A program made the translations under genes and the position numbers. A stretch of 64,000 nucleotides of DNA from Megamerina dolium. Lineage: Eukaryota; Arthropoda; Insecta; Diptera; Megamerinidae. Shown in pieces: positions 47,200-59,747 of the stretch. Position 1 is the stretch's first letter; each line of letters starts with the position of its first letter. The notes beneath the pieces are model-generated. The model was given only the letters and a program-made list of their open reading frames with translations. It was not told where the DNA came from and ran no database searches. Location: the NCBI GenBank assembly GCA_963854835.1, contig OY978526.1:24272334-24336333 (forward strand). The letters are read 5' to 3'.

Positions 47200-49860
47200 A
47201 TAAGAATAAATTCTTACGAAAACTGGTTAGGACTTAAGTGTAAAATGATCGACGAAAATCCTTGTTAGCCCCAAAAAACTGAACCTATTTATTCAATATC
47301 GTTTATGTGGGCCCAAGATTCATGAACAATCTTGTGTCCTTAATGTCGGATCAAATTTCACTAGGGATTTTGAGGCTTTCGTATGAAATGAAACCGATCA
47401 ACCACTTTAAAAGTTGTCGTTGAAATGATACTCTCTAACAGCAAATCTCATAAAACGACATTGTCCCACGACATGGATCCCTAAAAATTGCATTAAATTC
47501 CGCAAAAAAATATGATATTACCTATTGCTGTTGAAAAATCTAAAAAACTAGATGTTTCATCTTTAACGATCGGTACAGGTTTATTATAAAATAAAATAGA
47601 TTTAGATGGGTAAAAATTCCAACTTTTTCAAGTTTTATGTATGAAACAATAAAGGGAAAATATCTTAGACACATAAATCCGCATGTAAATTGAGTGATTC
47701 CCTCTGTGTCAAAGGCAAGCTACATATAGAGTTGACAATCAAAAATCTTGTAAAAGCCCATTTACCGGCATCATCTTTAAGTATGCACAGATCTGAAAAA
47801 AGTCATATGCTGCTGGTTTAACTATAGTCTCCACAACAGCAATATTTACTGGAATGTAATCCTTTCAAATGATTAACATCCAAGAAACATTCCAGCTGTC
47901 TGTGCACCTAATTGCAGTCACTTTTCAAAGTCTGCTTATTTTCTGGACACACTTTATGCATCTATGCTTACATCCATATGTTCATCTTAAACATATGGAG
48001 ATGACAAACCTGCATTAAAACATGACATAGTCGTTGTCTCAAGCATCGTAGCTACATATCTACATATGTTACATTAACTTGTAATCACCGCAAACAATTT
48101 GTCACAAGAACAAGAACAGCTGCTCGAATGCAACAATTTGGGACAACAGCAAAATGAACAGCAATGTCACAAAGAGCAATAAACAAGAAGGAAATTGCAG
48201 AAAATTAGGAGAAAATATATAACGAAAGGAAAACGAAAAACACCCTTAAGCGTTACCCTGTGTACATACACAAAATGAGAGAACTTCAATGTTAGATATA
48301 TGTATGTAGGTAATACCAGCAGCAGCAGCATATCATAGGGGAATTGTTGGGCAGCATATGCGCATTCAATATATGGACAATGATTGAAAAATGAACAAAA
48401 GAACAACACAGATTAAATAACACAATGAAACCACACCCACTGGTTGTGACTATAATGCGACGGTAGTTGTTGTGGGTGTGGCCTAAAAGTAACGAGTGGT
48501 GTTTCAATCGAATGCGTCATATGTATACGTATGTAAAATATTTGCAGCAAATGGAGGTTGTTTATCAGATTTTTATATGCCAGCGTGTTTGTAGATAGAT
48601 ATTTATATAACAGTATGAGTGTGAGTGTATGCAGGATACTTTGTTGAAAATGATGAAGTAGCCGTGCGACAATAATGAAATTCTTATTATTATTTTTTTT
48701 TGTTCCAACTGGCACGCATAGATGAAATATCCGTAAGGATGTCACAACAAAAACAAACCCATTTGCTTGCTATGGCTTTTTAAAAAATGTCGAATTTGTT
48801 TTCCTCTATTCAAGAGAGAAAAACAAAAATGCTATTTTTATTTAGCGACGGAAATTTTATACATCAACCGCTATATGTTTGTATGTATGTGTTTGGTTAC
48901 AAACACAGCCGCATGCTTAATTTATTATTTGCCAACCATACTGCAACTGTTTCTTTTTGCTCCTTTTTATTTGTTATTTCTAGTCGTTTTTTGTTTTACA
49001 TAACGATTTTATGTTGTTGTTTTTTTTTTTTAGTCCAGCACTCTGGTATATGTATGTAGCCGAGTATATATAGTCATATGAATGTGTGACATTATGAAAC
49101 CACACCGGCGGCTGACTTAGTTACCGAGTACATTACGATAATGGCAGGATTTTCCCTTGAGCATCCTCTAACAAAAATTAATTTAAATCGATATTTGTGA
49201 AGCTAGATACTTTTTTTCTTTCTGTTTGCTCTTGTTGTTGTTATTGTTGTGCAACATAATATTTTGTTTTGTTTTGTTTTTTTTTTCATCGTTTCAATGG
49301 TATTTTGTAACAATTTATTAATTAATATGCTGGTAGCAGCTTTTGGTGACAGACAAAATTAGCTTTTTTTGGAAGAGATTGGCGGCAGTGAGTTTATGCC
49401 AATCACCAGTACATACTAATGAAAGTTCATGAAGTGTTTGTTATACATACCGACAATGTCAACATTTTATATACAAAATTTTATGTAGGATGGGAATTAT
49501 AAAGACATAATTTGTAATCCAAAGTACTTCTATATATGATCGAGAGTCAGGGTCAGGATAAAATTGAAAGCATTTGAGAGGTTACTGGCAACTAATTAGA
49601 TATGTATGATGTTAAAATTGCTCACTTCTTTATTAGAACTGAAGGGATCACAACTAACAATAAGAAATATATTAAAAAATGGGTTTGAGGTGGCTCGGGG
49701 GTGACCTGCACATGAAGAGTTATATAAAAAGCTACATTAAACAGTAATTTTAATTTTTTTTGCGTATTTTATTTTTCTGTAATAATCATAATAATCATAA
49801 TATTTTTAATAATCATATATCGGTTAAATATAGTTGCAGTAGATAATTTAATGTTTTAAA
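47200..49860. other. Unassigned DNA
   Basis: Contains an inverted pair of CCACACCCAC boxes (48431-48440 and 48472-48481). The open frames between 48167 and 49059 are low-complexity. No supported gene. Confidence 0.4.
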
Positions 49861-49879
49861 AAATTCTTCGGGAAATATA

Positions 49880-50515
49880 TTAAATAGTGGGCGTGGGTTC
49901 TAAGCAATTATTTTCCCTTTAATAATAATCTACATATCAAAAATGATAATTATTGGCGAAAAGTTACGAAAGTTATGATAAATTCTATGGCTTTATATGG
50001 GAGCTATATTAAATAGTGAGAGCAGATCGCACATTTTTCCGTGAAATTATATTCCTTTGTAACATTAATCTAAAAATCTAAAATTATTGTCTTAGATGGA
50101 AGACTAACCTACGAAGTCAATTTCGTGGAGAATTTCACTAAATTTTGCGACTTTGTATGGGAGCTACATTAAATAATGATCGTGCCCAGACTACTTTTTG
50201 TGAAATTATTTCTCCTTATTATATCATTCTATGTGTCCAATATGGTTATCCTAGACGAAAGACCCAGTAAATTATGACGGTTTAAAGATTTTTAAAAATT
50301 CGCAGATTTGTATGGGAGCTACATGAAGCTAATGCCAAATTTACCGGAAGTATATCTCAATAGCTAAAGGCCGAACTGGCCAATTGAGACTCAGCCGGAC
50401 TGACATAATTAAATCAACTATTTAAGTGACTCTAATCAATAATATTTCCAGAGTTTCCTTCAAGCGGTGGTTACAAACATCTGACCAGAATGAATATACT
50501 CTTGCACCTGTGTAC
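49880..50515 (-). mobile_element. TATACCCTGCA-family element copy (Y3), decayed
   Basis: Reverse orientation. The right part reads, on the minus strand, AAGAGTATATTCATTCTGGT then CAGATGTTTGTAACCACCGC, matching the left ends of 11977 and 34304. Internal cores TATGGGAGCTACATTAAATA (complement of CTCCCATA) occur near 49996, 50157 and 50309. Confidence 0.7.
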
Positions 50516-50959
50516 AGGTTACACACGCACATTCATACATCTGCAATTCACAAATAATCACAACTACAATACTATAAATGCCAATTCAAAATCAAGTCAC
50601 ATTGACAACAGTCATAACTATGGAAAGTCCAAAGAAGAAACCTCCTTTAAAAGATTATGGAACAGCACAGCTACGCATATGTATTTTAACAGTAAACCCA
50701 TACTGACTACATAAGAACCATAATTTCTTTAAACGGCCAAAACCCTACCACTTTTCATTTAAAAGATGGTCACCAGTGTTCGCTGATAAGTAACCATGTA
50801 TTGTTGCCTTTTCAAAAACAAACAAAAAACATGGAAGAAATAAAAATAATAATATCATACAACGAAGAGAAGAAGAAAGTAAGTAGTAAGCAAAAAAGAG
50901 CCAAAAAGAGCGTAAAAGAAAATATTGTCAACAAGGACAGCTAGTTATAAGTATGTGAG

Positions 50960-50983
50960 ACGACGACGACGACGACGACGACG
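50960..50983. repeat. (GAC)n microsatellite
   Basis: Eight near-perfect CGA/GAC units. A CAGTTCAG/CAGCTCAG-rich tract follows at 51030-51062. Confidence 0.92.
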
Positions 50984-51939
50984 GCGATGACAATGAACGA
51001 AGAGTACCTACAACAGCTCAATTCACAACTCAGTTCAGTTCAGCTCAGATCAGCTCAGCTTAGCTTGACGGCAAAGAGCTCCAAAGACGAAGGCAGTACA
51101 AAGTGATGTAGTTTATTGACTGCTTTTGGAAGTGGTTTTCCTAGAGATTTCGTCTAAAGAATGAATATACGTACAATATGTAGGTACGAGTATGGCAGGC
51201 AAGTAAATGAACAGGCAGGCAGGCACGCATGCATGCAGGAAGTGACGGAAGCCGACAGCAAATCCTGAAAATTGACTTCAATGGCGAATATAAAAGCATA
51301 TGTACATATGTGTTTGCGTGGATGTATAACCGAATGAGTAAGTTGTATTTATGTGATTACATATGGATTTTAAAATAATGAAGACATACACATAAGCATA
51401 TGGGCATTTCCTTGATTACGGACTCCGTATTCGTACGCATAGTACATGAGCAAGTATGAAAGACAATGAAAAGTTGCGATTTAAAATTTCGTAGTACTTG
51501 GTGAGAATCATCAATAACCTTAATATCGAAAAATCAAAATTAGTCACGAGATAAAGGGGAATTTTGGGTTCATTTGGCAATTGAGAAGATGAGTCCATTC
51601 TCTGGAAGTGTGAGGTCAGTTGAAGAAGAAATTATCCAATTTCACCGCGAACTTCTTAGTTTCCTTGATGAATCCAAAGTGTCCGGGTAGAGCAAGAGCA
51701 TGAATTTCGTTCATATCTTATAATATCTCCACCCAACGATATCACTCTGGATCACGCATCTTCTGGAATCTAAATATATAATACAAGTAATCAATTCTAT
51801 GGAAAGAAAATCTGAAAATTTCTGCCATTAGTTAAGTACCGATAACAGAAAATCTGTGAAGATAATTTCAAACCATTGCAACATAGGGTTTACTGACTGA
51901 TCTAAAACATAAGAAGGTACGGCTCAAGGGGTATACGAT

Positions 51940-52400
51940 CCAAACAATTGTATATTTACCGTAATGTGAATGTGGCCAACCGTCTTCCAAGCAGAAATAG
52001 ATGCTTTTGAATGTTGGGCACGTTACTTTTCGGCTTGCGGTTCTAAAGGCGCAAACATTCTGAATTACTGTGTCAGCCAAGCTGCCATTAAAGCGATCTC
52101 ATCGGTGGAGTTCTCGTCAAAAATAGTTCAAGTATAATATCTGGATCTACAAAAACTCGTGGTGAACGATAAGGTTATGATATGCTGGTCGCCGAGACAC
52201 AAGCGCATTGACACACAAGCGCATGAAGTAGTGGACGAACAAGCGATATATGGCTGTGCCTCCCACTGATAGTTCCTGAACTTTTATGTGGTATAAGCTG
52301 AGCATCGGCTAACGCAAACATACAAAAACGGTTCCAGAATGAAATTTTGCTACACTGGACCAAGTCTTCGGGTCTTCGTCAATTTACACGGCTCTCAGGA
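51940..52400 (+). pseudogene. LINE RNase H-domain fragment, copy A
   Basis: The + strand reads VFQAEIDAFECWARYFSA, then SQAAIKAISSVEFSSKIVQ, then VVNDKVMICWSPRHKRIDTQ. These are the central E, the SDSQAA and the WVPGH-like blocks of retrotransposon RNase H, with stops and losses. The text after 52260 (DQVFGSSSIYTALR) fits the usual linker. Confidence 0.75.
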
Positions 52401-53384
52401 TAGAATCACTAAGCAAATCATAGCTGTATCTGATGACTGTTTTTCAGTTAGAAAATATCAATTTAGACTTTCACAAGGAAGGTTGCAAAAAAGATTGTAG
52501 TGTTGTAGTGTCCGCAACACTTGAGGTTAGGCCAATGTCTGGTTTCGCGTGATCCACTTTATGAACAAGGATATTTTTCATTGTTGCTACATCACATCTC
52601 AGTGATTCATTGATTTCTACCGATCATGGAAGAGGAGGGTGCACATACTCTTTTAGAGTTTTGAGTACAGCAGTCTCTATTCTACATAGTCGAAGAATTT
52701 TTGACAATATTTGACCGTTCTGCCGTTTTATTTTAAAGAGGCATTTTATGTAACGTTTACCACAAAGAAGTTTTGCAAATATTTATGGAGATCTACTGGA
52801 ATTCAACAAATGTCAGGAGACTTGCTACTCGCGATAAAGATATCTCTGGCAGACTGCGAAGTGGACTATCAATTGATCGATCTTTAATGGAATTTGATCC
52901 AATATTAAATATATACAAATTACCGAGAAGGCTTGAGTCTACATGGTCAATTAGTATCAAAAGCACTCTAAAAAGCATCTACATGGAAATGGAAAGGGTC
53001 TTACGTCAGGCATATGGATACCGCATCAATTATCTGAGCCAAATAGAGATTTTCGTCGATTGATTTGGAATCTAATGCAATCCACATTTCCTATATGGCC
53101 ATTTCTTAAGAAAATTGTTACCGGAAATAAAACATGAAGCTATTCCGATAACATAAACAGTTCAAACCAATGGTTCTCTGCAAATCAAACCGAAGTACTA
53201 AACTCTAAACCAAAATTGTCAGAGGGAAAGTGTTTTCCCTACATTTTGTGAGACTGTAAAAACATAATTTCATCTGAGTTGCTGAAATCTGTAGAGACAT
53301 GTACTCCTGAATTTTATTATTAACGATTGTAAACGCCATTTTCTAAACCGGTGAAAAGTGGGCATAGTTAGTAAGCAGCTAAAT

Positions 53385-53960
53385 ATCACTATCTTTGTAG
53401 ATAGTCAAGCGGCGCTGAAGGCAATTGAATTCAGAACAGTCATGTCGAAAATCGTGTTGAAATTCCGAGCTTTATTATGTGACATAGGAAACCACAGAGT
53501 CTCTCTTTCCTGAGTTCCTGGACATAGTGATATTGAATGGAACGAACTAGCAGACGAAATGGCCAGGACGGGATCTAGTATGGTCGCCAAAGAGGCCGAC
53601 GACTCAGTACGAATTCCGCTTTGCGAACTGTTTGGGTGTATAGAAGAAATAGTTGTTAAGAAGGCTTGTGGACTAGCCGAAAGGATGGTGAGGTGTCCAG
53701 GATCTTATAACCTAGGGTAGCATGAGAAGAACGAGGGTAATTCTTTCCTTAGCGAAGGCTGCAGTTAAAATTCTTACCGGGGTAAGAACGTTGGCGTATA
53801 CCAGCGAGCGGACTGTGTAGGGGTTGCCGAGGTGAAGAGGAAGAAGAAACAATAAAACACTATCTATGTTCCTATCTATGGGGTCTCGTTTCTTCACAAG
53901 ACTGGACGAACATGCGAAAGTGAACACCGATTACTCTGGGAAGGCGTGTCTCCTCCGGCA
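53385..53960 (+). pseudogene. LINE RNase H-domain fragment, copy B
   Basis: Reads FVDSQAALKAIEFRTVMSK, LLCDIGNHRVSLS then a TGA where Trp is expected, VPGHSDIEWNELADEMARTG. This is the second half of an RNase H domain with the catalytic D of VDSQAA and the final D of LADEMAR preserved. The text after 53820 (EEETIKHYLC) resembles the zinc-knuckle tail. Same type as the fragments at 25150 and 51940; family I/R1/LOA-like. Confidence 0.8.
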
Positions 53961-53999
53961 ATCAAGGTCAATCGCAACATAACCTAGTCTACAGAAAAG

Positions 54000-55590
54000 G
54001 TAAAATACTGTTACATGACTTGCATGACATGAAACTTGCTTTAATAAAAAGTTAAAGAATTGCAATGGGAAGTTTTCCAGGAAGTCACTAGATATTGTGA
54101 TATCTGACTGCCATTTATTCAGACCTCTAGAGCATTGAAAAAACAATAATTTCTGCAAAAAATGTAAGAACGCATCAGAAAAAAATCAAAAAATTGAAGT
54201 GGGAATATGGGATATTACTCGATCTAACTGTTCGTTACTCAGACCTCTGGAGCATTAATTTCTATAGAAAATGTAAGGATGCACTTTGAGTACTAAAGGT
54301 TTTGAAAATCTGCATTAAATATGGCAAACTGTTAATGATGGATGACGGCGATTATATAATAGATTCAGAAACATTTTGATTTTACTACAAAGATAGTTTT
54401 AGATTACTAATCAATTTATTTTAGAATATACATTTGATCATTTTCGGCATATGAAATTTGCTCAGTTTTTGAATTCCCTGGGAAATGTCCTTATATCGTA
54501 TAGTACATACAGATATATATTTTCGCACATTGAAGACAAAATAAAATGGAAAATGACTCCATTGCAAATACGAGTTGACAATAATTAGAAAAAATTTTTA
54601 GTTTTCGAATACAATAGACATCTATGCACATAAAGTTATGATCAAAATACCTTTTAATTTCACCCCAATTGAAAGATTTTTTTTCTCGTTTTGTTTCTAA
54701 AATTCAATGTGTATAAAAACTACACCAGATGTAAGTAAGTATATTCAAACATGCATTTACTCTTATGTAAAATATTATCTTTTGAATGTCATGCATAGAT
54801 ATGTTAGGATCTGTGTATGTATTATATATGTAAATGTAAATATATACATTTGCACCCGCATCAAGTAACTAGCACCCATTGTTACAGTTGTTCACTTTGG
54901 CGACATCGTATTTCATTTCGTCATGTTTCGGGATTATAGAGGATTACCGAAAAGGAGACTGGAGGGGCAATGCTCTGAACTTTAAAGCTACTTGGTAGTT
55001 GGTACTATCACTACCTACTACTGCCGCCGTCACTGCTGCTGTTGTTATAAAACAGAACCTGTGAACTTTTCACTCAGTGTTATTGAAATCCATATTGGGA
55101 GTTTTTCTAAAATTATACACATATAGACAATATATCTACACAGAGGTACGTGCATAAGTACACTTAAGCATGCATACACATTGAATGCATTCGCATGAAT
55201 ATTTTGTACATATAGTCACATACAAATATGGCAAATATTAGAATGAATAAGAATACATACATACATATCTATGTACAGTAGATGTTTATGTATTGTCCAT
55301 ACATATTAGGTGTATATATCCCGTAGAGTTTTCACATTTTCATGGGATTTTTGGAATTCAAAATGACGAATCATACTATTTGAATATATTTTGAATATAT
55401 TTGAAATCTTCTTTTGGTCTAGCACAAACGATTTGAAAAGCTCTTGGTTGTAATGGTAATGTTATTAAATTAAATTGATATTACACATAGAATGACGTCA
55501 GAAAGCTACTTAGGTCAGCCAGTTGATAATATCATTCATATATTAAATAATATACATATCCTTAGCTGCCGGTATTGAGTGCCCTTTTAA
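54000..55590. other. Unassigned AT-rich DNA
   Basis: Two similar stretches at 54030-54140 and 54160-54300 (CATTTATTCAGACCTCTAG against CGTTACTCAGACCTCTGG, both followed by AGCATTG/AGCATTA) hint at a small duplication. No gene. Confidence 0.4.

Positions 55591-55593
<3 letters not shown>

Positions 55594-55686
<93 letters not shown>
55594..55686. repeat. (TA)n microsatellite, left of the 1.8-kb element
   Basis: About 46 uninterrupted TA units ending one base before the element's terminus. Confidence 0.95.
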
Positions 55687-55687
<1 letters not shown>

Positions 55688-55688
<1 letters not shown>

Positions 55689-57486
55689 TAGGGTGGGTCT
55701 AATTTTTTCGACCCAAAGGCTCATCGTGATTCTTATTCTAAGCAAATTTGCCAAAGAAACCATAGCTCTAAAATGAATTTCGAGCCCCCCGATTTTTCAA
55801 AATAGGTATTTTTTCTAGAAATATTCGAGAATAGAGGCAAAAAAATGCTATTTCCTTTAGCCAAATGTGTATGTGGGGGTTTTTTAGGTCGCGGAATCCA
55901 TTTTTGACATTAATTTTTATTTTTGAGTGCCGCCAGAGGGCGCTTTCGTACATTTTTTTGGAAAAATATACGATACTGTTGTGGAAATAGACGAATTTTT
56001 GACTTTGTATTGAATATATTCAAAATACATACTCGAATTATAAATTGTTAAATCATATTCGATACATTTTGTTCTTTTTTCCAGCTTTTCTAAAAATAAA
56101 ATCGATAGATTTCAAGCTAAGACCTAAATCACATTTTTACCAACTTTTGAAGGAAGAAAACCTCAAAATCTAGCTGGAAAATCTTAATATTTATAAATTA
56201 ATTAATTAATATTTAATTTTAAACATGGATCTATTGCCGTCAACATCACAAGCCGCACCAACATCAATAAGTACCGAAAGTAGTTTGAAACATATGCCTT
56301 CTCACGATGTTCCTGCTTTTGGTATGTCTTCTGATTTGACTGGTCTGAATCTGCCAACTAAACAGGATATTTTAAGATGCTATTTTTTCTTGGCCGAACG
56401 TGCTAAAATGCAAAGTAAAATGTTTTCATATAAAACATTTACTCCTCAAGTGACAGACAAATTGATTGGAATTTGGAGCAAACTAAATATTGAAATTATA
56501 TGCAAACGAAATATTGTTAGAAAATTGAATACCTTGCTTGACAAATACTACACTGCAGATAAATGCAAAGCAAAAGGCTCCAGTCTCACTGCTACTAAGA
56601 GTTTATAAAAAGCCTATCATAAACTTCAATTGCACAGATTTTACGAATATGATTGACATGAATGATAATTCAATCTTATTCGAACCACCATTCACTCGAA
56701 ATATTCCTTATGAATATCTACAACAATATTTAGAAGACATTGATCCACCGCTGCCTGATCCGAAAATTCCAGTACACATACAAGGAACGGAAAGACATGT
56801 TCAATTGCTGGCTAGTGTATCCAAAAGAGTTTTAGAACATAATCGAAAAGGAGTTATGGCGGTGACATTAGAAAGTCGTGAAAAATTCGCTAGACTTGAC
56901 AGCAAGAAAGACTTTCAAAAATAACTCCTTCGCGTTTATTTCCTAAAACTCTTCGTTTTGTTTCTTAATTACTGAATTCAATTAATTTTTTTTATTAATT
57001 ACATTTTATATGCTTTTATTATTTGTTATGTTGAATTTTAGAAGAAAAAAATAAAGTAAAATATGCTTTGTTTACTCTTTGTCTTAAATTCGATATAGGT
57101 CGTGAATGAATAACTCCCCCCCCCCCCTTCCCCCATCATTTTTAACGCTAAACACTCTGGGCTATTTAAAGTTTTGGGTTGTCTTATGAGAAAGTCAAAT
57201 ATTCGTCAATTTACACGAAAAATTTCGTCAATTTACCCAAAAAAAAAACGATAAAATTAAAAAATGAACGAAAGCGCCCTCTGGTGGTGCTCAAAAATAA
57301 AAATAGATCTCAAAAATGGATTCCTCGATCCAAAAACCCCCACATACACATTTGGCTAGAGAAAATAGCATTTTTTTTTACATCTATTCTTGAGTATTTG
57401 GGGAAAAAACCTATTTTGAAAAAGCCGGGGGCTCGAAAATCATTTTAGAGCTATGGTTTCTTTGGAAAAGTACAATTTGACCCACC

Positions 57487-57490
<4 letters not shown>
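55688..57490 (+). mobile_element. 1.8-kb DNA transposon with long TIRs, between (TA)n tracts
   Basis: The ends TTAGGGTGGGTC (55688-55699) and GACCCACCCTAA (57479-57490) are perfect inverted repeats. After a short unlike stretch, pairing resumes through CCAAAGAAACCATAGCTCTA, TTTTTCAAAATAGGT, CCAAATGTGTATGTGGGGGT and CCAGAGGGCGCTTTCGT, giving TIRs of about 260-290 bp. Between them lies one broken coding region (56225-56924). A run of 12 C lies at 57116-57127. Superfamily not determined: the target duplication cannot be read because both flanks are (TA)n. Confidence 0.88.
56225..56924 (+). pseudogene. Broken ORF of the TIR element, arthropod transposon-associated protein
   Basis: Two overlapping frames, 56225-56608 and 56538-56924, continue each other after a +1 shift near 56590. 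The N-terminal part has LNLPTKQDILRCYFFLAERA, IGIWSKLNIEII and LNTLLDKYY, a pattern I associate with an uncharacterised, dispersed arthropod protein family (LPTK.D.L..Y, IW.KA.IP). The C-terminal part (MIDMNDNSILFEPP, LEDIDPPLPDP) looks like the end of such a protein. About 230 residues in total is shorter than I expect for the family, so the middle is probably deleted. No catalytic triad recognised. Confidence 0.55.

Positions 57491-57562
<72 letters not shown>
57491..57562. repeat. (TA)n microsatellite, right of the 1.8-kb element
   Basis: About 36 uninterrupted TA units directly abutting the element terminus. Confidence 0.95.
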
Positions 57563-57564
<2 letters not shown>

Positions 57565-57863
57565 TATATACACTCGTACATATCTAGTTATAAGCATCCC
57601 CAATTATCAACCTAATCATCATTATTGTGATATGTATGATTTTTCATATTTTCATTCATTTCTTGTACTTTACTCCCCCCAATATGGAAATTTAAACAAC
57701 ATGAGAATATACACAAGTAGATACCATATAATATATTTTTTTTGCATATGAATTTGAATTTTTGTTTTTTTCTTTTTATTGTTATTCCTACTAGCTGTTA
57801 CCAAAAACGAACGTGCGACTTTCTAAGTTTGTGGTATTAAGTTGGCATCAAAGGATATAGTCA

Positions 57864-57899
57864 AATGTGTCGAATGTGTCGAATGTGTCGAATGTGTTG
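57864..57899. repeat. 9-bp minisatellite, four units
   Basis: AATGTGTCG three times, then AATGTGTTG. Confidence 0.93.
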
Positions 57900-58429
57900 T
57901 ATTTGGCATTTGTTATTTCTTAAAATAGCAGATTTAAGCAATTGGCCGCGATGACATGCATTTTTATGTTTCAAGTATGACTTCTTTTATGAGCATCTTC
58001 ATTGTTTTACGCCTTTCATTACCATACACATACTTATGTGTTGTCTGATGTGGAGAATCACTTCGGAAAATTACAATGATGGTTTTTTTTTTGATACTGA
58101 AACTTTAAATATTTTTCATCGAATTGTAAGTAAATTTTCTAAATTCCTAATTCTTATTGTTTGATTTTTATAATAGATGAAATTGAGTTAAATTCATATG
58201 AAATTTCTATTATAAAGTGAGTTCCACCATCGCCGCGAAAAACATAAAATTTATATGATTAAACATTTCTTTCCAAGGAAATAAATTCAAAATTTTACAT
58301 TACTACGTAGTTCTTTTGGTTTTTGAATAGCTTACCATGAGAAAATGATGATAAATCTTTCAGTTATATTCCATCAAAATATTTAAATATATTCAAAATT
58401 CAAATGTAGAAACCGCAATCTTTATTTCT

Positions 58430-59240
58430 ACCTCCCCAGTATCTTTTACATACTTATTCTGTGTCTCTACCACTTAATGGCGCTCACGAAAAATTTACAC
58501 AAAAACAACTGAAAATCGTCAAATGACCGCTTTAATGAAGATCCCATACAAAATTGGTGCAAAAACATTTTACAGTCAAGAAATAATCACATAGATTTCC
58601 GGGTATTGTTGATAGAGCGGTAAAATTTATGCCTAAACCCCATTGATTTTATCTCCCCAACATTTCTTCCAAATTTACTTACTCTTTCCATCATTTAACG
58701 AAGCTCCCGTAAAAAATGCACGCGAAAGCAACTGAAAATTGACAAATAACTCGGTAGTTGTTCAGAAATCGCCTTTAGAACAACAAAATGTATGACCGAC
58801 CTCCGTTAATTGATCCTCCCCAATATTTCCTACTCTCTATCTACACCTCTTAATGTTATTCCTATACAAAAGGAACGCATAAATACCTGAAATGCTATAT
58901 ACAACCCCATAGCTACCCATAAATCCCACTTAGAGCACAAAAATATATGAACGACCACCATTGATTTTACCTTCTCAACATTTCTTTCAAACATACCTAC
59001 TCTGTATATCAACGCTTGAACAAAGTTCCCTTACAAAGTGAGCTTAAAAAGACCTGAAGACTGACAAATAACCTAATAACTATCCATGGTTACTCCCTAT
59101 CTTCACTATTTACATGATTTGCCATACAAAGTGGACGCAAAAACTCATGAAGACCAACAAAATCCCGATAGGAGCCGAAAAATCACCACTAGAGTGGTAA
59201 TATGCTTGAACGACCCTCATGAAGTTCTCCTCACCAACAG
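58430..59240 (+). repeat. Tandem array Z3 (unit about 155-165 bp)
   Basis: Cores (CCCATACAAAATT and variants) near 58543, 58706, 58861, 59028 and 59121. Shared segments are GAAAATTGACAAATAAC, GAACAACAAAATGTATGAC and CTCCCCAATATTTC. Same family as 5466 and 39353. Confidence 0.8.
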
Positions 59241-59747
59241 CTCTTTCAACTATACTTAATTAATTGAAAAGTAAGTACGTCCGAATCAGGGATTTCTTTA
59301 TGCTTTCTTTGGAAGTAAAACTTACTCATACTTATAACATGTATTATACACACATATGGACAAAAAAATACATGTTATGAAATTTGTCGACGCCATTTTG
59401 TCAATTATATGCTTGAGTTAGAAGATAAGAAAATTAAACGTTGACTATCGACTAGTATGCAATTTTATATGTGCTTACCTACATAGGTACTGACATAAGT
59501 ACATATAAATATTAGAATATTCAAGTGTGAACTCAATTCAATGGAATCACAATAACAACAACAAATATAAACACTTCAAATGAAAATTGCTGAAAGCACA
59601 TACATAAATAAATTGCATTTCATTATAAAAGTGTAGGTGCACAAAATAAAAAGAAGAAAAATATAAGAAATGAACATACATAAGTAGATGTTTGTAGGGG
59701 AATGATCTATAGGTTGTGGCAGAATGGAATTCAATCAAACATTTTCA

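Noticed and set aside
48167..49059. Overlapping open frames of 70-110 residues
   Set aside because: Overlap on both strands, composition-driven, no motifs.
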